A DNA stretch of 64,000 nt from Ceratopteris richardii (Eukaryota; Streptophyta; Polypodiopsida; Polypodiales; Pteridaceae). The stretch is from positions 108,057,758 to 108,121,757 of the forward strand of contig CM035433.1 of NCBI GenBank assembly GCA_020310875.1, given 5' to 3'. The position numbers and the translations under genes were made by a program. This document shows, piece after piece, positions 26,069-36,300 of this stretch. Positions within the stretch are counted from its first letter, which is position 1; each line of letters begins with the position of its first letter. A model generated the notes under the pieces. It did no database searches and was not told the origin of the DNA. It saw only the letters and a program-made list of their open reading frames with translations.

Positions 26069-26585
26069 AGGGCAATTTTTTCCCTCTTTAGGAGGTTTTT
26101 TCCCCTTGTTTGTATATACACTTACTGCCCTAACAAGTTATGTATCTTTATACATTCTAGTGGTAATACATTTAGTATTGTGTGTTGTGATCCAAGCTTG
26201 TTCATCTTCCTTGTGTTGTTCGCGTGCTTTCGTAGACCTTGAACTCCAACAATAGGTATTAGAGTAGGTTGCCGCTTCATTTATGGAATCATTGACACCC
26301 CTCTGATCACAATCTCATAATCACATGAAGCTTGTTGTGCATACTCAAGGTGATTAGGGGATCACAACATCTTTGCTTTGTGGTGCCGAAATCGCGATCA
26401 GAGCTCGTTTTGGCCTCCAAATGCACTATCGTAAAGCTTGTGCAAGCAATTTTGTCTTTTTGTGCCAAAGATATATACAATATAAGCGTCTCAAAGTTTG
26501 CTACAAGCTTAGCAAAACTCAATAGGGTACTTTTGTTCAACTTTTTTAGATACAATCATTTTTTTGCCTCTGGGTATTTTAATCA

Positions 26586-27152
26586 ATGGCCATGGCTGAA
26601 AGTAGTGATGTATTTCATATGTTAGCTATTGAGGATAAGTTGGATAGTAGCAATCACCCATTTTGGGCTTACATGATGCATCATGTATTGGTTGCAAAAG
26701 GACTGTGGAATATTGTGCACGTTGTTGAAAAACATCCTATTTCACCTACAAATAGAGTTGCTAAAGGTGATGCAGATGGCATCTTCATGTTCCTATTTGT
26801 GTTATGGTTCTTGTTGCACCTACTACAAAGCAATTTTTTTGGGATGGCAGAGATACTTAGGCATATGCATTGATGGCCTTGTCTATCAAACGTGCCATTA
26901 TTCCTCACATTCGCTCTTGTAGAATAGCTAAGAATGCTTGGGATACACTTACCACTTTATACCAGGCAAGGAATGAGGCTTGTGTTGCATACCTCTGAAA
27001 ACAGTTGGAGAGTGAGCACATGAATGAAGGAGATTCCACGGACAGTTTTGTGACAAAGGTCAAAGATTTGAAGGAATAGTTGATTTGTGTTGATGAAGTC
27101 TTGCCTGATAGTTGACTTGTGCAGACTGTTCTGAATGGTCTTCCCGATTCAT
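26586..27152 (+). pseudogene. gag fragment of copia element K
   Basis: Begins MAMAESSDVFHM, matching the gag start of E, I and J. The frame is lost near 26790 by a small deletion and by stops (TAG at DAQ-type codons, TGA in the CTCTGAAAACAG position). Homology continues to the NGLPDS motif at about 27150 and then ends at the junction with C. Confidence 0.75.
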
Positions 27153-27701
27153 GGTAGGTTGTGGTCCTTGTGTCTGAGCTTCCTCGGTCTCAAGATTGGC
27201 CTCATTAATCATTCGGGCAATTTCTTCATCTGTCAAATACTCCAGGGTGTAACCTTGTGGAAACTCCAAGTCAGAGGGGACAGGCGGGAAAACTAGATTG
27301 GGCCCCTCCGCACTGGGTTTGGGTAAGCGAATAGTAAATGGTCGGACATGTCTGGTCTGAGGTGGTGTCACCTCTGGTGTGAGTGTGGCACCCCTTGCTT
27401 GTGCACAGGGTATTTTAACTGAACCCCTCATTTTCTTCGAAGATGGCCCTGTTGTTGATAGCCGGTGCTGGAATTCCTGGGCTCGGGACCACACTAGTGC
27501 TCTTTGAATAGGCACATCATAAGCTAAGCACCTATAAATGATCCTTGTCAGCACACAACATCCATGAAGCACATTCTTATGTTTCTTATTCCAGTGCTGA
27601 TGTGCTAGGTGGATTTGATCTATGATCCAGTGGGGTAGGTTGATTGTGAGGTTTTGTCTCTGCCAAGTACAAGCTAAAGCAAATTCTTTTGGGTGGCATG
27701 G
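27153..27701 (-). pseudogene. Fragment C of a third gypsy lineage, ORF2 part 1
   Basis: Minus-strand frames contain LHGCCVLTRIIYRCLAYD and a following Pro-rich stretch, matching ORF2 of F (GCCALTRIIYRCLAYDV) and of A/B but clearly distinct from each. A frameshift lies near 27650. It continues across element B into 45162-45421. No LTR, PBS or polypurine tract of its own is visible, so it is an orphan internal piece between copia fragments K and I. Confidence 0.75.
27697..27701. other. Target-site duplication of B, left copy
   Basis: CATGG directly before the 5' LTR, identical to 45162-45166 directly after the 3' LTR: a 5-bp target duplication typical of LTR retrotransposon integrase. Confidence 0.9.
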
Positions 27702-28362
27702 TGTTGGAAGCAGTCAGAGGCACAGTCAGAGGCACAGACGACGTGGAAGCATGTAAAGACGGAGCAGGGAGCCAGTCGGATCATTTTTTCAAACAATTAT
27801 GTTTTTATTACCTCTTCAAACATCCAACAGTGATTTTCATCACTCTTGTAACATATGTAATATAGACAAAACCCCATTTTGTAATCCATAGCTCCATTTT
27901 GTGCAAGCCGAGGAGTCCTCGAGCTTGAGGAGCTTAGGTAGAATACGCGTACCAATTTTCGTTATTTTTAGACATCGTTTACCCTTCCAAATAGCCTCTA
28001 GGACCTATTTTTTAACTATGCCGGTCATTAGATGTGAAACCGGTCAAAACTAGTCTAGAAACTATAAAAAGAGCTAGAGAGCTCATTTTTGAGGTGGGTT
28101 CATGTTGGCTAGTGTGAGCTTAGAGCTAGTTTGAGCTTGTAATAGTGATCTTGAGTAATAGAGCTAATTTCCCACCTTCCATTGTGTCTTGCTTGTCTCT
28201 TCATTGTGTGTGTGTATGTGTGTGTGCATCTTTGTGCTTCTCACCTTCACTCTCACATCATCTCACGTTCACGATCTTCATATCACTCCTATCTCTTCCG
28301 CGGATTGACATTAAGGAGGTGAAGCTTCTTAACGTGGTTCTCACCATTGTGCTAGAGCAACA
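27702..28362 (+). repeat. 5' LTR of element B
   Basis: 661 bp, TGTTGGAAGC ... GAGCAACA. A TATAAAAA box at 28063-28070 marks the likely U3 promoter, preceded by the dyad CGAGGAGTCCTCG (about 27909-27921) and followed by GAGCTAGAGAGCTC. Transcription would start shortly after 28090. GT microsatellite at 28203-28228. Confidence 0.95.
28063..28070 (+). promoter_or_regulatory. TATA box in the 5' LTR of B
   Basis: TATAAAAA, conserved at the same LTR position in A, the B 3' LTR (44862-44869) and G (53869-53876). F has TATAAATAG at 54583-54591 on the minus strand. Confidence 0.7.
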
Positions 28363-28369
28363 CCAAATT

Positions 28370-28390
28370 TGGCGCCGTTGCCGGGGATCG
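28370..28390 (+). other. Primer-binding site (tRNA-Asp) of element B
   Basis: TGGCGCCGTTGCCGGGGA then TCG, complementary to the 3' end of plant tRNA-Asp, seven bases after the LTR. Confidence 0.93.
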
Positions 28391-28740
28391 AGTCTAGGAC
28401 GAATGTGTGATGGTAAGAGTATAGCAAGAAGTGGCGTTGGAAGGTAAAAATTTCAGTTGTTGTTGTTGTTTTTACTTAGTTTTTAGGGTTTTTCACCTCC
28501 CCCACACTTCATCTTCATCATCGCATCATCATCTTCACCTCCAGAAAAATCAGAAAATTCACCATATCCACCCATTCACCTCATTTCCCCTCATTTGTGC
28601 ATGCGAGAGAGCGAGAGAGAACTTTTGTGCTTGTGTGTGCTTGTGTTTTCTTGAGTTTTCTTGCAGGTACAGAGCTCCAGTGCATCAGGGAAGCTTGGAA
28701 AAGGTAAAATTTTACTCTCTGTCAAAGATCTGCCGAGTGT
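28391..28740 (+). promoter_or_regulatory. Leader of B with splice-like signals
   Basis: Contains donor-like GTAAGAG at 28413 and AAG|GTAAAAATTT at 28444, a pyrimidine-rich stretch ending TTTTCTTGCAG|GTACAG (AG at 28665-28666), and a second donor AAG|GTAAAATT at 28704. The same series occurs in A, and the first donors in G. The pattern looks like one or two short leader introns or alternative donors for a spliced RNA. Small frames here (for example 28145-28447) start in U5 and have no known relatives. Confidence 0.5.
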
Positions 28741-29520
28741 GGCGGACCATCGCGATGGTCTGCAACCTTCGGAATTCTTGGTAGGCGACCACACCACGAG
28801 GTAGGCGACCCTTGCGCATCTACGAATCCACAGGCGCATCTCAAAAATTCATACTTTGGTGGACCATCGCGATTGGCTCAGACCATCGCGATTGTGTCGC
28901 ACCATCGCGATAGGCTCACGCCATCGCGACGGCTCGGCCGGACCATCGCGACGGTCTCGGACCATCGCGACGGTTCACTTGAGCCATCGCGACGGTCCAC
29001 TTGGACCATCGCGATTGTTCAGCTGACCCCGAACCATCGCGATTGGCCCATGCCATCGCCACGACAGTGCCACGTGTCAAGATAGACCATCGCGACGGTT
29101 CGTTTTTCGGACCATCGCGACAGCCCAAAATCGGACCATCGCGATTGGCTCATGCCATTGCACTCGTGACCATCGCGACGGTTCACTTCGGACCATCGCG
29201 ACTGTCCACCTTTGACCGTTGACCCGCGCCATCGCGATTGTCCGCCTGATCACGCCATCGCGATTGTTCACTTCGAGCCATCGCGACGGTTCACCTTTTC
29301 GCGCCATCGCGATTGTCCGCCTGATCACGCCATCGCGATTGTTCACTTCGAGCCATCGCGACGGTTCACCTTTTCGCGCCATCGCGATCGTTCACTTCGG
29401 GCCATCGCGACGGTTCGCCTTTTCGCGCCATCGCGATCGTTCAAACTCCACGCCATCGCGACGGTTCGCTTGGACCATCGCGACGGTCCCAGACCATCGC
29501 GATTGTGCACCCCCATCGCA
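28741..29520 (+). repeat. CATCGCGA tandem array in the leader of B
   Basis: About 27 copies of CATCGCGA, most extended as CCATCGCGACGGTTC or CCATCGCGATTGTCC, spaced 20-35 bases. A near-exact higher-order duplication is visible (29241-29308 against 29309-29376). It matches the array in A, showing it travels with the family. Confidence 0.88.
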
Positions 29521-30354
29521 AATTTAGGGTTCCATTTTTTGACCAATTTTGGGGGTATTTTTGAGAATTTTTTGGACCATTAGACTCATAGGAGACCCCT
29601 TAGCTCATATTTGAAGGAAAACCTGATTGTCAGTTTTTACCCCCCAGGGCCTGAACGCTCATAACTTTTTCATCCGAAGTCCGTTTTTTGAGCTTAATAG
29701 CTCGTTAGAAAGCTCGTGACGAGTACTACGTGAACTCAATTGTTTTTTTTATAAAGGATACCTCTATTTTTAGATAAGCTATTTTGGGGTTCACCTAGTT
29801 TGGGACTAGGAGGCCAGGGGGCAAGTATTGAAATTTTGGGCAAAAGGGAAGGGACTAAAAAGGTGTGTATGCTCAAGTGCTTGATCATCCAACTGTGAAT
29901 TGGTCTAAAATTGGATTTTTTCCAGGACTAGCAAGGGCAATCAAAGGCAACCACGGCAAGGCAGTGAAGGGCATAAAGCTTCGGAAGCGCGGCTTCTTGG
30001 GCATCAGAGCAACCAGAAAAGCTGACTCGAGGTTGGAAGATTACTTAACCCCCTCAGTCAATTCTTAGCTTAGGCTAAATGGTAGTTGTGGATTAAAGAC
30101 GATAGGAACGCCTCAAGTTCAAGATACTTAATTCTTTCAAGTTTAAGACTACAAGTAAAGGTGTGTGTGTCGAAAACCTAAAGGAAAGAACCTAAGTCTG
30201 ACGGAACGAGAACTCAAAATCATAACGGAAATTCGAATTCCTGACGCATATATTAAGACAAGAATCCAAAGAAAATAAAAAATAATCAAGAAAGTAATAA
30301 CAAAGAACCATTGACGATCTAAGTGTGTAATTGAGTGAGCAAGGAAGGAAATTA
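29521..30354 (+). other. Leader of B between array and gag
   Basis: No convincing gene. The sequence is shared with A, AT-rich, and ends at the gag start. The TTG at 30331 is in frame directly after a TAA; the first ATG of the frame is at 30355. Confidence 0.6.
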
Positions 30355-33300
30355 ATGAACCTTAGATCTGGCAAACATATAGGTAAGTCGAACCGACGAA
30401 GCCTTAGATCATCAGAGGCTAGTGTAAGAACTACTGCTCGATCGTGGGCTCAGCAATTGAATAGTAATTACCCCTACGAGAGCTCAGAGACTAGCGAATC
30501 AGAAATGGCATTTAGCGCAGACAGACCAGAAGGAGGGTCTAATGTAGCATACTTAGAAAAACCTGAAGGACCCTATAGAATGCAATTAGAGTTTCTCCGA
30601 ACCAACCGACTAGGTGCTCGCATCTATGAGGATGGTTTGCAAAGGCAAGTGGTGCAAATGCACAACCCTGATCAACCCATTGGATTGGAAAGACCAGTGG
30701 TGAAATTTGAGAGAGACGCGTACATAGACAAAGAAGGAACCATGTACGTTCTAAGTACGCAGCCAAACGATACTAATGAGTTTGGCACAATTCAATTAGA
30801 GACGGAAGCGAAATTTCAAGGAAAAGAACCGTTAGAAGAACCTAGAACACCTAGAGGGAAATCCGTATTAACAAGAGTACTCATCCCAGAGTGGATCCCT
30901 CAAGATAACAGGAGCACCGAGTTGTTTGTAAATAAAGAGACAGATGAAGCCTTTTGGAGGTACAGAAAGGAACACCCTGGTGAGATAGGCTTCATTACAA
31001 TTTATGAATTCAAGGACCCGGATACACCTAGAAAGGTTGTATACCTGGATGAGACTTCTGAAAGAGTCTTTGTGGTGCCTGACCGCGCTAAAAACACATA
31101 CACATGGAGAGGTGAATTGGTATTCCCTCCATCTAGAACGAACATGAATACAAGTCAACAAGGGGCAGGAACATCCTCAGCCCAGGGAAATCAAAGAGAA
31201 GGAAATAAAGAAAGACCGGAAGTAAGCTTTAATCATCCCATAGGGAGAGATAGAACAACCACGAACACTAATAGAATGGATAGACAAAGAGATCACGGAA
31301 TACCAGGTGGTAGAGATGATTTTCCTCTACCTAGACCATGCGAACACGCAAGAGTATTGAGACCCACACAGTTAGTAAAATCAATGAAGAATTACTTTGA
31401 TGGGACAGGAGATCCCTATGACCACGTCGTAGAATTCAAGCAAGTACTAAGAGCAGAACAAGTTGAAGACATGTTCACGCAGTACAACGCATTTGGACTA
31501 ACGTTAAAGAATACAGCTTTAACTTGGTTCCAACCATTGCAACAAAGGCAATTTAGAGACATCCATCACTTTTTAGAGTCATTCATCACTGAATTCTCTA
31601 AAAGTGGGATTAGACATGACACGTCTTCGTTGATTCATAGCTTTAAACAAACCCCTCAGGAAACAGTTAGACTGGCAGGACGTAGATTCAGACAATATGT
31701 CGAACGATGTCCAATGCAAGAGCTACCCTCCCAAGCCAAACAAGTATCACTGTTCCTAGATGGCTTGTTGAGCGCTAAACTACGCTCCTATGTGTACCTA
31801 AAAGAACCCAGAACGCTAGAGGAGTGTGTAAGAATATGTATAGACATCGAGGATAACTTAGGAGAGGAATTAGAACTCTCAAAGGTCTATAAGGACTCAG
31901 ATTGTTCTTCTCTAGCATCCACAAAATTGTCTAATTCGATAGAGGACCTAGCAGAAAAAGTGGCCCAAAAACTAGGAGTTTCTAGTAAACAGGTGCCCAA
32001 GCTACCAACTAATGTACGTTGTTACACTTGTGGTGGAAATCATTTGGCAAACGTGTGTCCCAATGCACCACAACCTCAAGCCAACCCTAGTGGCCAATAT
32101 TGTACAATTGAGAGAAGATACACGAATCATACGGCTAAGGACTGCCCATACAACAAACAAACCGTGAGACAGAACTACCCGCAAACATACCAGCAGCCAG
32201 GCAGGTATCAAGGCCAATACAATGCTCAGCCTCATTACTATAGGCCTCCTCAGAACTACCCATACCAGGCTCAACAGAGACCTCAACCCGTCTCAGCTCA
32301 GCAGCCACCCCCACCCGCGAATGTCATCTCAGTCAAATACGCTGCTGCAGAAGAGAACCTAAGTAGGGCCTTAGTGCCTTCTTCACCCTTGATCACAGAA
32401 AGTGACCCGAACTCAAACAGTTTTGACTCTACTCATGTAACTAGTCCACCCGCTTATTACACGGAGTCACCAGAACATGTGGAGACATATCATTATGATA
32501 GTCCACCAATGGAACCTAGTTGGGAGCCAGACTATGCTAATGTGATGTACGCAAACCCAAACCCACGGCCCCAATTGAGACAACAGAGACCACAGGGCCC
32601 TAGAGGACCATGCTTTAGGTGCCAAGGAGATCACTTCATTAAGGATTGTCCACATCCCCCAATAGCAAGGCAATCACAGTACTATAACATACAAGGCTTT
32701 TGTGCCGACTGTGGCAAAGAGCACATAATCAAAGATTGTCCTAAGAACCCAGTTAACGCTTCGAATGTGACACCGATCAACGTGATAGGTATTGTAAACA
32801 ACGCAGATGGATCCAACCCTACATACGTGCCTATCCAAGCTATAACCAGAGCCCAGGCGCTCTTACAAAACCAACCGCTTAATCAAGAGAAAGTAGCTGG
32901 AACTAGTGAAGTTGCAGAATCTAGCAGTAAAAAGACAAAATCTTGGAAAGATTCTAGAGAAAGAATCAAGAGAAAATGGAGTAAAAAGATAACGGAGTTG
33001 GAAGGAAGCTTGAAGGAATCTAGAGCCAAAATCCAAGAATTGACTTCACAGGAATTGAATCAAGAGAATCCAGCTCAGAAATCAGGATCAGTTTTGGCGG
33101 AACCCATACCAGAAGACCTAGACATGATGTTTCGTGCATATCAGGCAAGATTAAAAGAGGGACCTCAAGTAACGGAAATGAGTAAAAACTACCCTCGAGC
33201 TGATCTAGAAATTGAGAGAACTAAACTTTGCATGAAGATGGTAGAGTTAGCACAAGCTTTGTTCGAAGCCTCTAGATATCTTAATTGGAATAACATGGCA

Positions 33301-36300
33301 AAACCGGAATTACACTTTCAAGGACTAATGGAGAGGCTAGAACACTTGATAGAAAGCAAAGAGAAAAAGGATCAGTCTAGGAACCCTATTGTCCCAGAGA
33401 CACAGGAAAGGAATGCACCATCCCTGTCTCAAGTACCCAATACAGAAAGTCAAGACAATTTGTCTTCCATACATAGGTACTCACATGAATTTTTGAGGGA
33501 AATCCAAGAAGAGAAATGGAGAAAGGAACAAGGAACCCATCCTCCTATTCAAGAAATAGACGACTTGCAGGAACAATTTCCCCAAGACATCCCCTCTATA
33601 TATGATGATGTAGAGGTGGAACAACTGAGTGAACCCACAGGATTTGAATCTAATTCTCTACAAGAATTACCTCAGTTCACAGGACCTTGGGAAGCTAAGT
33701 CTATTAGTATGAGAGCACCCAGGATAATAGTGAGGAATGAAGAATCAGTGATCCCTAGGAACACGGAAGTGATCAAGAATACCAAAGTACAATGTAATCT
33801 CACTCTGGAGGAATTGTTAAAGGTAAAACCAGAATTGTGGAAGCACGTAGCAAATCAATTCCCTGAGCTTGCTACCACACCCTCTCAAATAGGATCACAT
33901 AAGAAGGTACCAGAGATACCCGTGGAAAAGATTGGAGACGTAAGCGAAGGAGAGGAAGGTAACACATATCTTCCAATAACCCATCAGGGCTACACCACGA
34001 AAGCCATCTTAGATTCAGGAGCCGGAGTAGCCATCGCTACTACCGCTTTGTGGAAACGTTGGGGTAAGCCAGCACTCAGACCCACCAGGATGAAACTACA
34101 AATGGCTGATGGACACATAGAAAAACCATTAGGCTTACTAGAAGGCATATCTCTCACCACTTGTGGTGTAGAATTTGAGCATACTTTCGCCATTTGTGAC
34201 TTTGCGAAAAATCGTGCTTATGAGATGATATTGGGACGACCATTCATGCGTCAGTTGCAAATTGTACAAGATTGGGGAACTAATTCTTTGTACTTGCAAC
34301 ATTTAGGAGTGACTACTAAAGTCAATCTTAAAGACTATTCACACAGAGATGTACCCCCAATACAATGGAACACCATCCATAAGACACCAGTAGAGACGGA
34401 ATCCGTGCACTCATTAGAATCAGATCCTTCTTGGTTGCATGAGGATACCCATTTATGGATGTGTAAAGTAGCTAAACAAGAGGAAGAAAGATTAGAAGCC
34501 AGGACCTTAGGTGCAGAACAACATCCACGAACCCTTCAAGACCCAGCCTATGCACCTGTAGTATTCCCAGACGAAGAGTTTGAACCCCATGGTTGGGCGG
34601 AAATCCTAGCAACCATGGATGTAGCCATCAATGAAGAACAATGGACACCCCACTGTGACGAGGATGGCTATGACATTTCAGTTTTTACGATAGAGCCAAT
34701 CATGTGCGATGCAGTTTTAGAAGAGTGTGAACCAAACACTAATGCATTTGAGGATGCAAGCGATGTTGATTTAGAATCAATTATTATGGACTCTCCATTC
34801 GCATCAGAGGAAGAATATTTTTTCGAGGTAGAGACTCACACTCAGAAACACGAGGAAAGTACGAATGAGGTAAGGTTAGCCACTCAAGTGACTAACAAGA
34901 GTGAAGGCAAGAAAAGGAAGAAGAAAGAAACCATGTCAGAAAAAGAAGAATCTTTATTTGAAGTACCCGAGAATTTCAAGAAATATGAAATTGAAGATAG
35001 AAGAATCATGGTACGAATGCCTAATAGAAAGGTGAATGACGGACAAGTATACGATAACCGAGAGAAAACCAAGAAAGTAATAGTTGCCATAGAAGGAGAA
35101 GAAGAAAAATGTACATACATAGGGCATGATTTGACGACTGAAGAAGAAGAAGAGTTAGTTGCCCTATTGCACGAATATAGAGATGTTTTTGCTTGGAGTT
35201 ACAAAGATTTGAAAGGAGTAGATCCAGATATATGTTCTCATAGAATCCCTATGACTCTAGATGCAAAACCGACAAAACAGAAACCTTACACGTACAATGA
35301 TAATTACGCTGCGAAGATTAAAGAGGAGATAGATCGCTTGATAGAAGCAGGATTTATTTACGAAATTGAACATACCGAATGGGTATCCCCCATTGTGGTT
35401 GTGCCCAAGAAGAATGGAAAATTGCGTGTGTGTATCAACCTTAAAAAAGTTAATGCCGCCACGATTAGAGATAGTTATCCTCTTCCTATCACGGAACATC
35501 TATTGGAAAGAGTTGCAGGCAAGGAAGTTTACAGCTTTCTTGATGGATTTTCAGGCTATAATCAAGTAGCCATTGCTCCAGAAGACCAACACAAGACGGC
35601 TTTTGCCACTGAATGGGGCATATTTGCATTTCGTGTAATGCCATTTGGCTTGACAAATGCACCCGCTACTTTCTAGCGACTCATGTGTCATGTTTTTAAG
35701 GAATTCTTACGCAAGAGCTTGGAAGTTTATGTCGATGACTTGTGTGCTCATTCAAATGTAAGGCAGACACATATCCCAGAGTTAAGACAAATATTTGACA
35801 AATGTCGAGAATATCAGGTTTGTTTGAACCCAGAAAAATGCATTTTCATGGTCAGACAAGGCAAAATTCTAGGACACATTGTGTCAAAAAATGGAATCTC
35901 TACGGACGAGGAAAAGGTGAAGGTAATTGCAGAATTACCTAGACCAACTAATGTGAAAGAGGTACAGGCATTTATGGGCCATTGCGGTTATTATAGGAGA
36001 TTCATACACATGTATGCAATCATAGCCAAGCCTTTGTACTCTCTTTTAACCAATTTTGAATGGACAGATGAATGTGAAAATTCATTCAATGAACTTAAAC
36101 GACGTTTGTGCTCAGCACCTATATTGACAACCCCGGATTGGAGTAAGCCATTCCATGTACATGTGGATGCATCCAATTACGCCATAGGATGTGTGTTAGC
36201 ACAACCCACGAATGAAGGTAACATAGATCTCCCCATAGCTTACGCGAGCAGACAATTGAACGCAGCAGAAAGAAATTACACCACGACGGAACGAGAAGGA

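Larger units (their letters stand above)
21592..27152 (+). mobile_element. Copia element K, its 5' LTR split by E
   Basis: K's 5' LTR begins at 21592 (TATTGATATATTTAGG), is interrupted at 21643 by element E, and resumes at 26069 through 26251 (CTCCAACA). A decayed initiator-Met PBS (26254-26264), leader and gag from 26586 follow. The bases flanking E are AGGGT (21639-21643) and AGGGC (26069-26073), a target-site duplication with one change. K ends abruptly near 27152 inside gag, joined to fragment C. Confidence 0.75.

Noticed and set aside
28370..28395. tRNA-Asp gene
   Set aside because: Only the complement of the tRNA 3' end is present, at the PBS position; no cloverleaf follows.
28741..29520. 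Possible CRISPR-like array
   Set aside because: The repeat word is only 8-15 bases, spacers vary in length and are themselves repetitive, and the setting is a plant retrotransposon leader.
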